Notes under the pieces: generated by a model
Told to the model about the DNA's origin: nothing
Databases searched by the model: none
Seen by the model: only the letters and a program-made list of their open reading frames with translations
Origin: MAG-120802 sp036752125
GTDB lineage: Bacteria; Actinomycetota; Actinomycetes; Nanopelagicales; Nanopelagicaceae
NCBI GenBank assembly: GCA_036752125.1
Contig: DAIOTH010000001.1
Coordinates: forward strand, 1 to 64,000
Direction: 5' to 3'
Length of the DNA stretch: 64,000 bases
Part shown: piece by piece, positions 1 through 8,999 of the stretch
Layout: every line of letters starts with the position of its first letter
Numbering within the stretch: position 1 is the first letter of the stretch
Translations under genes and position numbers: made by a program

Positions 1-1010
1 TTTTCACTCCAAAGGGGAGTGTGATTGCTCTGCCGGCTGGTTCAACACCGGTTGATTTTGCATACGCAGTGCACACCGAAGTTGGTAATCGGTGCATTGG
101 CGCCAAAGTAAATGGGAAGTTGGTTTCCTTAGAAGCGCCGCTGACCAATGGAGACGTTGTAGAAGTTGTCACAAATAAAGGAGAGAACGCTGCTCCAAGT
201 AGAGATTGGCTTAGCTTTGTTAAATCACCAAGAGCGCGCTCCAAGATTAAGGCTTGGTTCACAAAAGAGAGACGCGAAGAAGCGATAGATGCAGGCAAGG
301 AATCTATTGCGCGTCAAATGCGCAAAGCCGGCTTACCGCTGCAAAAAATTCTTGGTGGACACTCACTTTTGCAACTTGCTCATGATCTCAATTATCCCGA
401 TATTGAGGCGCTTTATGCCGCTGTAGGCGATGGGCATATTTCAGCGAACCACGTTATAGAGCGACTCGAAACAACCCTTGGACTTGAAGAAACTCACGAG
501 AGCCCTCTGCTCGATGGCCCCATTACTAATGGCGCGATTCGCAACGCTCGTAGAAGTGCAAGCGGAATTCAAGTTGAAGGCGTAGATGACGTTCTTGTGA
601 AATTGGCCCGCTGCTGCACTCCCGTTCCAGGAGATGCAATCACCGGATTTATCACTCGAGGAAACGGTGTTTCTATACATCGTACGGACTGTGTAAATGT
701 TGCCGACCTCAAATTCCACCAAGGCGACCGTATTGTCAAAGTTAAGTGGGATCCCAACGCTAAATCGGTCTTTCTTGTCAACATTCAAATTGAAGCGCTG
801 GATCGTGCGAGATTGTTATCAGACATCACGAGAACGCTCTCAGATCAACAAGTGAATATTCTTCATGCTGCAGTCAACACCACAAAAGATCAAGTGGCCT
901 TCTCTCGATTCACTTTCGAGATGGCAGACGCCTCACATTTAGAAGTTGTGTTATCTGCTGTTCGCCGTATCGAAGGCGTCTACGACGTCTATCGAATCAC
1001 AAATAACTAA
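1..1010 (+). CDS. rsh: Bifunctional (p)ppGpp synthetase/hydrolase RelA/SpoT (Rsh), C-terminal part
   Basis: This is the C-terminal regulatory half of the stringent-response enzyme that makes and degrades (p)ppGpp. The reading frame is open to the left edge (frame from base 3, starting FTPKGS), so the catalytic HD and synthetase domains lie outside the window. Visible in order are a TGS domain (ALPAGSTPVDFAYAVHTEVG), a helical region, a conserved cysteine motif (ARCCTPVPGD with TDC downstream) and a C-terminal ACT domain beginning near IQIEALDRARLL. These domains sense ribosome and amino-acid state in the family. In actinobacteria rsh precedes hisS, as here. The frame ends normally with TAA and meets a minus-strand gene tail to tail. 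Confidence 0.95.
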   Translation, partial: FTPKGSVIALPAGSTPVDFAYAVHTEVGNRCIGAKVNGKLVSLEAPLTNGDVVEVVTNKGENAAPSRDWLSFVKSPRARSKIKAWFTKERREEAIDAGKESIARQMRKAGLPLQKILGGHSLLQLAHDLNYPDIEALYAAVGDGHISANHVIERLETTLGLEETHESPLLDGPITNGAIRNARRSASGIQVEGVDDVLVKLARCCTPVPGDAITGFITRGNGVSIHRTDCVNVADLKFHQGDRIVKVKWDPNAKSVFLVNIQIEALDRARLLSDITRTLSDQQVNILHAAVNTTKDQVAFSRFTFEMADASHLEVVLSAVRRIEGVYDVYRITNN

Positions 1011-1023
1011 ACAGTAAAACTGT
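1011..1023. terminator. Possible weak hairpin between convergent genes
   Basis: A perfect 5-bp stem (ACAGT, AAA loop, ACTGT) directly follows the rsh stop codon in the 26-bp gap before the end of the converging DUF349 gene. No T-run follows on either strand, so it is at best a weak terminator or mRNA 3' end structure. Confidence 0.2.
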
Positions 1024-1036
1024 CAGCGAGTTGGAA

Positions 1037-2347
1037 TTAGGCGGTAGTGAAGTCCGCTAAACCTTTTTGGGCTTCGCTTAACCACATACGACGTGCCGCA
1101 GCAGCTTCACGTAATTCAGATGCTTTCTTGGTATCGCCAGCAGCCTCCGCCTTAGACGCTTTAGCTTCATACTCAGCAACAGCGCTCATCAATTGATTGA
1201 CGACATCATTGGCGCGAGCGCGGGCTCCCGGATCGCTACGGCGCCATTGCTCTTGCTCTGCTTCTTTAATTGTCATTTCAACAACATCGACGCGCTTATC
1301 CATGTTGGCACGCTTCTTGCGATCAATCATGCCAACCTTGGAGAGCTTGCTTCGTAAATCACGGAATTTGCGGCGCGTATCATCAAGATTTGAAATGGGA
1401 AGTAAAGCTTCAATTTCAACGACGATTGCTTCGCGCTTCTCAAGATTTGCTGCCATCGATTCCCCGCGTTTTTCCAAATCAGCATTCTTTGCCGCAAAGA
1501 AAGTGTCTTGCGCAGTTTTGAATCGGTTCCAAAGCTTGGCGTCGTCATTCTTCTTTCCGCGTCCCGTGGCTTTCCATTCATCCATGAGGGACTTATAGCG
1601 ACGAGCTGTTGCTACCCAATCAGTTGACGAAGCAAGGGACTCCGCCTCGCTGACGATCTTCTCTTTGGAATTCTTGACTTGATTTTGTTGTTGAGTGAGA
1701 GACGCAAAATGTGTGCGGCGACGCTTATCAAACTTATTGCGAGCGCTAGAAAATCTCTTCCAAAGCTCACCATCAGTCTTCTTGTCTAGGCGAGGCGCCT
1801 TCTTCCACTCATCGAGTAAAACTTTGAGCCGCTCGCCGGTAGCTTTCCAGCTAGTGGAATCTACGAGTTTTTCAGCCTCAGCAACGAGAGCTTCTTTTGC
1901 GGCAATAGCTGCCGCTTTCTTTGCAGCTTTAACTTCAGCTTCGGCCGCTTTCTTTGCTTCGTAAGCAGGACGGTGTTCATCAATAAGCGGTGGAATCTGC
2001 TCGAGTGAACTACGTAGTGCATCTAAATTACCGACGCCATTGAGATGTTCAATTTGATTACGAAGTTTTTTAACCGCATCAAGAGCGTCCTCTGGAACCA
2101 TCGCGCCGCTAATAATTCTCGCGGCGAGAAGTGCAACTTCAGAGGCAACAATTTCAAATTTGCGAACGAAATATGCAAGGGCTTCTTCAGGAGTCTTTCC
2201 TGGATAGGAACCAACAACTTTTTCACCTTCGGCGGTTCGAACGTAGACCATGCCATTTTCATCAACGCGACCGAATTTAGATGGATCACCTATCAGCGCA
2301 GCGGCTGCGGAATTTGGAAGAGAAATCTGATTATCGAGTGATTCCAT
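1037..2347 (-). CDS. DUF349 domain-containing protein
   Basis: A lysine- and alanine-rich, almost entirely helical cytoplasmic protein of 436 residues. The N-terminus carries the conserved actinobacterial block FGRVDENGMVYVRTAEGE, followed by several DUF349 repeats with the pattern W-KATGRxK-D..LW.RF (for example around WKATGERLKVLLDEWKKAPR and WVATARRYKSLMDEWKATGR). Highly charged segments suggest coiled coils. DUF349 proteins have no established biochemical function; the related E. coli YccF/YhcB-type annotations do not help. The ATG at 2347 is preferred to an upstream TTG at 2383 because an AAGG motif sits about 7 nt before it. In relatives it lies between rsh and the hisS-side metallo-hydrolase, as here. 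Confidence 0.85.
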   Translation of the reverse strand: MESLDNQISLPNSAAAALIGDPSKFGRVDENGMVYVRTAEGEKVVGSYPGKTPEEALAYFVRKFEIVASEVALLAARIISGAMVPEDALDAVKKLRNQIEHLNGVGNLDALRSSLEQIPPLIDEHRPAYEAKKAAEAEVKAAKKAAAIAAKEALVAEAEKLVDSTSWKATGERLKVLLDEWKKAPRLDKKTDGELWKRFSSARNKFDKRRRTHFASLTQQQNQVKNSKEKIVSEAESLASSTDWVATARRYKSLMDEWKATGRGKKNDDAKLWNRFKTAQDTFFAAKNADLEKRGESMAANLEKREAIVVEIEALLPISNLDDTRRKFRDLRSKLSKVGMIDRKKRANMDKRVDVVEMTIKEAEQEQWRRSDPGARARANDVVNQLMSAVAEYEAKASKAEAAGDTKKASELREAAAARRMWLSEAQKGLADFTTA

Positions 2348-2519
2348 GGCGGCCTTGCTTTCTCGAACGTTGCGCGCCTCCAACTGGTTCGAAGGCGTTG
2401 TGGGTTCAGCGGTTGGTGAGGGTCACACGGTACCCCCGCGCGCCTTATCTGTAAAAACTTCTCTTCGATTCACCCCATTTTGAACGGGGAAATCGGTGCA
2501 CTGTTGGGAGAATCCACTC

Positions 2520-3239
2520 GTGAGCCTTTTGATTGATCGCGTGATTGCGCCCTACTACCAAACCAATTGTTGGGTGATTGCGCCCTCGACAGGTAAGGAA
2601 TGCATCATCGTTGATCCAGGAATTGATATACCAAATCTCAATTCTGCTATTACCGCAAAGTTAGAGGAACATCAATTAAAGATAGGTGCGGTGATGATTA
2701 CTCACGGACATCTTGATCACACCTTTTCCCTAATATCTCGCATCGAAGATTTTGTGGATATTGATTGCTTTGTTCACGAGCAAGACCGTGATCTTCTAAC
2801 TTTCCCAGAACGAGCTATGGGCCCCCAGAGCCAAGCACTCGTTAATGAGTTAAAAAATGGAACTGGGTCATCAATTGTTTTCAATGAACCAGCGAATACA
2901 TATGACGTACGTGACGGCCAAAGCATCAAACTGGGAGAGATGTCATTTAAATTCCACCACACTCCTGGTCATACTCCAGGTTCGATTGTTGCCACCATCG
3001 ATGATTACGCGTTAGTGAGCGGTGATGTGCTCTTTAAAGGCGCAATCGGGCGTACTGATCTACCGCGGGGGTCTTTGCGCGACATGGAACAGAGCCTTCG
3101 TGAGAAAATTGCGACCATGTCGGATGATTTACGGGTGTTGCCGGGTCATGGAGATGAAACGACAATGAAGATTGAAAAGCAACAGAATAAATTTCTCAAA
3201 GCAGCGATGGAATGGAAACTTGAAGGGGTGGTTGGGTGA
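2520..3239 (+). CDS. MBL-fold metallo-hydrolase, glyoxalase II-like
   Basis: A 239-residue cytoplasmic metallo-beta-lactamase-fold hydrolase. The metal-binding signature THGHLDH is present, followed by HTPGHTPGS, the aspartate in LVSGDVLF and the final LPGHGD histidine, so both metal sites look complete. The family includes hydroxyacylglutathione hydrolases; because the window also encodes a mycothiol enzyme, the substrate may be another thioester, and the exact reaction cannot be told. GTG at 2520 is chosen over a GTG at 2496 because GGGAG lies 9 nt upstream and the protein then starts MSLLIDRVIAPYYQTN like its relatives. It ends in a GTGA overlap with hisS. Confidence 0.85.
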   Translation: MSLLIDRVIAPYYQTNCWVIAPSTGKECIIVDPGIDIPNLNSAITAKLEEHQLKIGAVMITHGHLDHTFSLISRIEDFVDIDCFVHEQDRDLLTFPERAMGPQSQALVNELKNGTGSSIVFNEPANTYDVRDGQSIKLGEMSFKFHHTPGHTPGSIVATIDDYALVSGDVLFKGAIGRTDLPRGSLRDMEQSLREKIATMSDDLRVLPGHGDETTMKIEKQQNKFLKAAMEWKLEGVVG

Positions 3240-4504
3240 GTTCGCAATATCAAGCACCTAAAGGAGTATCTGAATATTTTCCACCGCGCTCTAACTTATT
3301 TGAATTTGTACTTCAAACTTTGACTGCACCGGCGCTGGCTGCGGGATATGAACCCATTGAATTACCAGTCTTTGAAGATACTGAACTTTTCACTCGGGGA
3401 GTTGGCGAATCAACCGACGTAGTTTCGAAAGAGATGTACACCTTCGAAGATCGCGGCGGTAGGTCAATCACACTTCGTCCCGAGGGAACCGCTGGCGTCA
3501 TGCGCGCTGTGATTGAACATAATCTAGATCGAGGTCAATTGCCGGTTAAGTTGTATTACAAAGGACCTTTTTTCAGGGCCGAACGCCCACAAGCGGGTCG
3601 CTACCGTCAGTTTTACCAATTCGGAATTGAAGCGATTGGCATTAATGATCCGCAGTTAGATGCTGAAGTTATTGCAATTGCATATGAAGGGTATAAGAAG
3701 TTGGGACTTCAAGATTTTGTACTTCATATCACCTCACTTGGCGACGCTGAATCTCGCAAGGAACATAGATCAGCTCTCAATTCGTATATTCAAGATTTAG
3801 ATCTTGATGACGAGACTCGCACTCGAGCTGCAAAAAATCCGCTCCGACTATTCGACGATAAGAGAAGTGAGATTCAGGCGAAAATGAAAGGCGCGCCATT
3901 ACTTCTGGATTTCTTGAATGATGCAAGCCAAGAAAATTTCTCTTCTGTACAACGAGCACTTTCCTCAATCGGAGTTCCTTTTGAAATAAATCCGAGAATG
4001 GTCCGCGGTTTGGATTATTACACTGGCACTACATTTGAATTTGTGCATAGTGGTCTTGGTGCTCAATCCGGTATAGGCGGAGGCGGTCGTTATGACGGTT
4101 TGATGGAAACCCTTGGCGGACAGAACCTCTCGGGAATTGGTTTTGGACTAGGTATCGATCGCATCATTCTTGCTATGGAGGCTGAAGGAATTTCTACCTC
4201 CTTTTCTCGATACACGGATCTTTTCGTTGTGTCACTTGGCGATAAGGCTCGTGAGGAATCCTTTGTGTTAGTTAGCCAATTACGCAAAAAGGGTTTTGTA
4301 GTGGAACAAAGTTTTGGTGATAGGGCACTCAAGGGAGCCATGAAAGCAGCTGATAAATCAGGGGCTCGCTTCGCAATCGTGATTGGCGATGCTGAACTCA
4401 ATTCGGGAAGCGCGGAACTCAAAAATATGGCGACGGGGGAGACTGCATCGGTTACCCTTAGCGGTCTAGCTAACACCCTCGCGGAGAAATCGCAGCTGCA
4501 TTAG
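3236..4504 (+). CDS. hisS: Histidine--tRNA ligase
   Basis: Class II aminoacyl-tRNA synthetase that charges tRNA-His. The 422 residues show motif 2 (ARPEG-type region with YYKGPFFRAERPQAGRYRQF), the histidine-specific RGLDYYTGTTFEF motif, motif 3 (GFGLGIDRI) and a C-terminal anticodon-binding domain beginning around LFVVSLGDKAREE. The length is normal for the bacterial enzyme. It starts with GTG in a 4-nt overlap with the upstream hydrolase, implying translational coupling. Position next to rsh and aspS is the usual actinobacterial arrangement. Confidence 0.97.
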   Translation: MSSQYQAPKGVSEYFPPRSNLFEFVLQTLTAPALAAGYEPIELPVFEDTELFTRGVGESTDVVSKEMYTFEDRGGRSITLRPEGTAGVMRAVIEHNLDRGQLPVKLYYKGPFFRAERPQAGRYRQFYQFGIEAIGINDPQLDAEVIAIAYEGYKKLGLQDFVLHITSLGDAESRKEHRSALNSYIQDLDLDDETRTRAAKNPLRLFDDKRSEIQAKMKGAPLLLDFLNDASQENFSSVQRALSSIGVPFEINPRMVRGLDYYTGTTFEFVHSGLGAQSGIGGGGRYDGLMETLGGQNLSGIGFGLGIDRIILAMEAEGISTSFSRYTDLFVVSLGDKAREESFVLVSQLRKKGFVVEQSFGDRALKGAMKAADKSGARFAIVIGDAELNSGSAELKNMATGETASVTLSGLANTLAEKSQLH

Positions 4505-4551
4505 AACGTTCAGCAGTTTCTTTCTCTCTCAAGTACAGAAAGGCCTAGGTA

Positions 4552-6294
4552 GTGCTTCGATCCCATGGCGCTGGAACACTCCGTTCCAGTCATATCGGCC
4601 AGACCGTGACATTAGCTGGCTGGGTCGCACGTCGGCGCGATCATGGTGGAGTTGCATTTATAGATCTCCGCGACGCTACCGGAAATGTCCAGGTCGTTAT
4701 TTCTGACGAGACTGTAGCTGGCGCACTGAGAGCAGAGTGGTGCGTCCTTGTACAAGGAACGGTTGCACAACGTCCGCAAGGTAATGAAAATCTTGGAATC
4801 CCAACCGGTGAAATAGAAGTTGTTTGTAACTCTTTAGAAGTATTGAGCGAAGCAGCCCCTTTACCTTTTCCAGTTGATAGTGGCGAGAATGTCAATGTAA
4901 GTGAGGAAGTCCGCCTTAAATATCGCTATTTGGATCTTCGACGCGAAGCACCGAGCAAGGCGTTACGCCTACGTTCAAAAGTCACGTCGGTAATCCGAAA
5001 CGTGATGGACGAAGAAGGATTCCTCGAAATCGAAACACCATATTTAACTCGCTCAACACCGGAAGGTGCTCGTGACTTTTTAGTTCCAGTTCGTTTGCAA
5101 CCTGGCTCTTGGTACGCGCTTCCACAGTCACCACAGCTTTTCAAGCAGTTGCTGATGGTTGCTGGAATGGAGAAGTACTACCAGATTGCCCGCTGTTTCC
5201 GAGATGAAGATTTCCGCGCAGACCGCCAACCAGAATTTACACAATTAGATATCGAGATGTCATTTGGCAATCAAGATGATGTTATTGCGGTGGCTGAGAA
5301 AATACTCAGCTCTGTTTTCAAGAACGTTGTCGGTTATGAGATTCCACTTCCAATTCCTCATATGACTTATCACGAAGCGATGCGTCGTTTTGGATCTGAT
5401 AAGCCGGATCTGCGTTTTGGCAATGAAATAACTGATGCAACGGAATTCTTCAAAGATACTTCTTTTAGAGTCTTCCAAGCGGAATTCGTGGGGGCTGTAG
5501 TGATGCCAGGAGGTGCTGCTTCGCCACGCAGAGAGTTAGATGCTTGGCAGGATTGGGCGAAAGCACGTGGAGCTAAAGGCTTGGCATATATTTTGGTTGG
5601 CGATGATGGAGCTCTTTCTGGTCCAGTTGCAAAGAACCTTTCGGAAGCGGAATCAAAAGGAATTGCAGCACATGTAGGTGCAAAGAATGGTGATGCCATT
5701 TTCTTTGCAGCGGGTGATCGGAGCTCCTCTTTGAGTTTGCTCGGTGCTGTTCGTTTAGAAATTGGCGAGCGCTGCAACTTGATTAATAAGTCTGAGTGGA
5801 AATTCCTCTGGGTTGTTGATGCGCCAATGTTTGAAAAAACTGACGACGGCGGTTGGACTGCCGTGCATCATCCCTTCACAGGCCCAAAGCCGGAATATGA
5901 AAATACCTTTGAGAAGAATCCTGGCGAAGCGTTGGCATATGCGTATGACATCGTCCTTAATGGCAGTGAAATTGGTGGAGGATCGATACGTATCCACCGC
6001 AGAGATGTCCAGCAGGCAGTATTTAAAGTAATCGGTCTCTCGCAGTCAGAGGCAGAAAGTAAGTTCGGTTTCTTACTGGAAGCCTTCAACTATGGCCCTC
6101 CTCCACATGGAGGAATTGCGCTAGGACTAGATCGTCTATGCGCGTTACTTGCTGGTGCCGAATCAATTCGTGAAGTGATTGCTTTTCCTAAGACAGCAAG
6201 TGGCGGGGACCCGCTCACAGGTGCACCAACTCCTATTACATCTGCACAGAGAAAAGAATCTGGCGTTGACTTTACCCCTGAGGAAAAAGCATGA
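4552..6294 (+). CDS. aspS: Aspartate--tRNA ligase, probably non-discriminating (Asp/Asn)
   Basis: Class II synthetase of 580 residues with an N-terminal OB-fold anticodon-binding domain (GWVARRRDHGGVAFIDLRD), motif 2 (FRDEDFRADRQPEFTQ), a bacterial GAD insertion domain in the middle and motif 3 (GGIALGLDRLCALL). GTG start at 4552 has AAAGG about 9 nt upstream. In the OB fold the protein has His31 (RRRDHGG) and Gly77 (RPQGNEN). In the family, His and Gly at these places mark non-discriminating enzymes that also charge tRNA-Asn with aspartate, whereas E. coli AspRS has Leu and Lys. That would require the GatCAB amidotransferase elsewhere in the genome. Confidence 0.96.
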   Translation: MLRSHGAGTLRSSHIGQTVTLAGWVARRRDHGGVAFIDLRDATGNVQVVISDETVAGALRAEWCVLVQGTVAQRPQGNENLGIPTGEIEVVCNSLEVLSEAAPLPFPVDSGENVNVSEEVRLKYRYLDLRREAPSKALRLRSKVTSVIRNVMDEEGFLEIETPYLTRSTPEGARDFLVPVRLQPGSWYALPQSPQLFKQLLMVAGMEKYYQIARCFRDEDFRADRQPEFTQLDIEMSFGNQDDVIAVAEKILSSVFKNVVGYEIPLPIPHMTYHEAMRRFGSDKPDLRFGNEITDATEFFKDTSFRVFQAEFVGAVVMPGGAASPRRELDAWQDWAKARGAKGLAYILVGDDGALSGPVAKNLSEAESKGIAAHVGAKNGDAIFFAAGDRSSSLSLLGAVRLEIGERCNLINKSEWKFLWVVDAPMFEKTDDGGWTAVHHPFTGPKPEYENTFEKNPGEALAYAYDIVLNGSEIGGGSIRIHRRDVQQAVFKVIGLSQSEAESKFGFLLEAFNYGPPPHGGIALGLDRLCALLAGAESIREVIAFPKTASGGDPLTGAPTPITSAQRKESGVDFTPEEKA

Positions 6295-8570
6295 GCACTC
6301 TTGAATCTTCACGTCCACGTGATACGGATAGAAAAACAAGGGTGCATCTCTCGTTTTATGATCGCACCAAGTTTTTGCTCTTCTTTTCAATTGTTTTTTT
6401 AGTACTTGTATGGGCAGATATGGCAGGGGACGACTCCCTCACCTTTGAAAAAGCACTTTCCAATAGCGCTTATCAACGTTGGTGGATTTTCCCACTCTTT
6501 GCAATTGAAGCTATACGGCAGACTCACTTTCTTATCTCGGAACTTGCTGCTCCGTATCACGGGATTTGGCAGCGGTACTTTGGATTTGTCGATCGTCTAA
6601 TTCACAAGTTAAGTGATTGGACGAGATTTAGACTTTCACGCGTTATCAAATGGTTAGTGGTGATAGCGCTTCTATCAGTCGTGTTGGGCGCCATTTATGA
6701 TGAAACTCCAGTTCGCGCTCTCTTCTTGGCTCCTCAAGCGTTATGGAGCGCACTTCCAATAATCGGCCAACTCATGTTTGCCGTTGTATTCGTCATTATT
6801 CAGTTTGTTGCGATTTTCTGGTTCTTAAGTCGCGGCGGCATCGATACATACTTCCCTGATGACATCAAGACGCGCTTCACAGATGTGTGGGGTCAAGATC
6901 ATGTTCTGGCACGTATCAGAGAGAATTTAGTTTTCCTAGAAAATCCAGAAAGCATTGAAAAACTTGGCGGTTACGTGCCGGGTGGAATTTTGCTCTGGGG
7001 TCCTCCGGGCACAGGCAAAACTCTGATGGCTGAATCGATGGCTGGTGAAACAGGTAAACCTTTCGTATTCGTTGACCCAGGCGCTTTTAACAATATGTTC
7101 TTTGGTATTGGTATTTTGAAAGTTAAGGGGCTTTTTAGAAAGTTGCGTAAATTGGCGCTGCGCTACGGCGGAGTTGTGGTTTTCTTCGATGAAGCGGATG
7201 CTCTTGGTAATCGCGGAATCATGACCAACCGAGGGCCAGGTGCGTATTCCACAAAAGATACTTGCCATGGACTTACATATTTAAGCGAACCTTCGACAAG
7301 CCTCATTACCCTGAAAAATCTGACAGCAAAATCTGAAACACCGGTTGCTAAGCCCTCAATTGTTGATCGATTTGTAATGGGCGCCGGAGCTGGTGGCGGT
7401 GGAGGAATGGGCACTCTCCAAGCGCTATTGACTGAACTTTCAGGACTTAAGAAACCGCGGGGATTTTTCAATCGAATTGTGCGACGTACCCTTGGAATGC
7501 GTCCTAAAAACCCACCGAAATATCGCATCTTGGTTGTGATGGCGACAAATATGCCCGAATCACTCGATGAAGCCTTATTGCGCCCTGGTCGAATTGACCG
7601 AATGTACCGCGTGGGTTATCCCAGCAAAGCAGGTCGTATCCGAACTTATGAAGGTTATTTTGCCAAAGTTGCAAACAATCTTTCGAAAGAGGAGATTGAA
7701 AAACTTGCAATCATCACGCCCTATGCAACAGGAGCAACAATCAAGGATCTCGTAAACGAATCCTTGATTATGGCGATTCGAAATGGACGCCAAAGTGTTA
7801 CATGGGCTGATGTCCTCAAGGCCAAACAACTAAAACAATTGGGCCCTTCAGAAGACGTTGAGTACATAGAGCGAGAGCGACACGCAACGGCGGTCCATGA
7901 GGCGTGCCATGCAGTTATGGCTTATCGAGTTAGAAAGCATATGGATATCGATATCGCAACTATTGAAAAAGGTGCTGAGTACTTAGGAATGGTTGCATCG
8001 ATTCCACCAGATGATCAGTTCACGCATTGGAAGAGCGAATATGAAGGGGACATTCTCGTTTCTTTAGCTTCACTTGCCGGAGAACGAATGTTCTTTGATG
8101 GCGATAATTCTTCTGGAGTTTCTGGTGATTTGGAATCCGCAACAACTATCGCTGGATTGATGGAAGGTTATTGGGGGATGGGTTCCACAGTTTCGTCTTA
8201 TGCCTCCAGTCGGAGAATGGAAATTGGGGCGCCTGGTGGCGCACGCCCTAATGAAGCCAAGCAAGAGATGCGTCGAGCGCTTTCTGATCGAATTGAAGAC
8301 AATCTTTCTACTCTGCTATCGAAGGCTGAATCATTGTTGAGTGAAAATCGAGCTCATGTTCTTGCGGTTGCGCACGCACTCGAAACCCACAAAACGTTAT
8401 CCGGAAATGATGTGCATGCTGTTATAGAAGGTCGCTTAGGGGATGTCGTAGACGGCAGTAAGTACTTAAACGACGCAAATATTGCTGCGATCGAGGCTTA
8501 TCATCTCTCTGCGCTTGCCGCTCATAAGGAACATCGCAAACCTGATGTTTCTCTGCCAGCGCTGGTTTAA
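6291..8570 (+). CDS. Divergent FtsH-like membrane AAA+ zinc protease
   Basis: A 759-residue membrane protein combining an AAA+ ATPase with an M41-type protease, overlapping aspS by 4 nt (ATGA). Hydrophobic segments near residues 27-45, 118-136 and 160-179 suggest at least three membrane spans before the ATPase. Seen in order: Walker A GPPGTGKT (237-244), an aromatic pore loop MFFGIG (269-274), Walker B VVVFFDEAD (295-303), sensor 1 VMATN and the RPGRIDR arginine fingers (431-437), then a zinc motif HEACH (536-540) and a likely third zinc ligand Asp613 in SGDLESAT. All catalytic elements of FtsH are kept. Unusual are an insertion of roughly 70 residues after Walker B, including a glycine run, and a second short insertion before sensor 1. 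FtsH proteins degrade membrane and short-lived proteins; the substrate of this one is unknown. It is clearly a diverged paralogue, not the housekeeping FtsH. Confidence 0.85.
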   Translation: MSTLESSRPRDTDRKTRVHLSFYDRTKFLLFFSIVFLVLVWADMAGDDSLTFEKALSNSAYQRWWIFPLFAIEAIRQTHFLISELAAPYHGIWQRYFGFVDRLIHKLSDWTRFRLSRVIKWLVVIALLSVVLGAIYDETPVRALFLAPQALWSALPIIGQLMFAVVFVIIQFVAIFWFLSRGGIDTYFPDDIKTRFTDVWGQDHVLARIRENLVFLENPESIEKLGGYVPGGILLWGPPGTGKTLMAESMAGETGKPFVFVDPGAFNNMFFGIGILKVKGLFRKLRKLALRYGGVVVFFDEADALGNRGIMTNRGPGAYSTKDTCHGLTYLSEPSTSLITLKNLTAKSETPVAKPSIVDRFVMGAGAGGGGGMGTLQALLTELSGLKKPRGFFNRIVRRTLGMRPKNPPKYRILVVMATNMPESLDEALLRPGRIDRMYRVGYPSKAGRIRTYEGYFAKVANNLSKEEIEKLAIITPYATGATIKDLVNESLIMAIRNGRQSVTWADVLKAKQLKQLGPSEDVEYIERERHATAVHEACHAVMAYRVRKHMDIDIATIEKGAEYLGMVASIPPDDQFTHWKSEYEGDILVSLASLAGERMFFDGDNSSGVSGDLESATTIAGLMEGYWGMGSTVSSYASSRRMEIGAPGGARPNEAKQEMRRALSDRIEDNLSTLLSKAESLLSENRAHVLAVAHALETHKTLSGNDVHAVIEGRLGDVVDGSKYLNDANIAAIEAYHLSALAAHKEHRKPDVSLPALV

Positions 8571-8582
8571 CACTAGATTCGG

Positions 8583-8588
8583 TACTCT
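8583..8588 (+). promoter_or_regulatory. -10 element TACTCT of a leaderless promoter
   Basis: TACTCT lies exactly 6 nt before the ATG of the DUF948 gene, so transcription should begin at or next to the start codon. No ribosome-binding site is visible. Confidence 0.6.
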
Positions 8589-8594
8589 TAACCC

Positions 8595-8993
8595 ATGTCC
8601 GCAGGTGGAATCGCAGCCATAATCGCTGCCAGTGCGTTTTTCATCATCAGTGTAGCTATCGCCTATGCGGTAATCAGGCTCGGGAAAGCCATAGATGAAG
8701 TTGGCACCGCAGTCAAAGAAATCACGAACGAAACCACTCCGCTCTTGAGTGAAGTTACGACTACCGTTGAATTAGTCAATGGACCATTACAGAGCATCAA
8801 TAAGGTGACTCGAACAATGGAGGAATTGAGTACGAAGATTACGGAAAATACATCCTCATTCTTGGATAAGAATCAGATGGCTATGAAAGCTGCGGGAGCA
8901 GTTTTAACAGCAGCACAATTGCGAAAGAAGAAAAAAGGGAAGTCTTCGAAAAAGGGCAAAACAACTCGCTACGTTGATGATGAGGAGTTCTAA
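8595..8993 (+). CDS. DUF948 domain-containing membrane protein
   Basis: A 132-residue protein with one N-terminal membrane helix (about residues 3-27, AAIIAASAFFIISVAIAYAV), a helical heptad-like segment rich in Thr/Glu/Val, and a very basic lysine-rich tail followed by an acidic end (DDEEF). This is the DUF948 architecture, which resembles the coiled-coil part of chemoreceptors but lacks a signalling domain. Actinobacterial genomes keep such a gene just before alaS, as here. It ends 6 nt before the alaS start. Function is not established; membrane-anchored scaffolding is only a guess. Confidence 0.85.
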   Translation: MSAGGIAAIIAASAFFIISVAIAYAVIRLGKAIDEVGTAVKEITNETTPLLSEVTTTVELVNGPLQSINKVTRTMEELSTKITENTSSFLDKNQMAMKAAGAVLTAAQLRKKKKGKSSKKGKTTRYVDDEEF

Positions 8994-8999
8994 TCCCTC

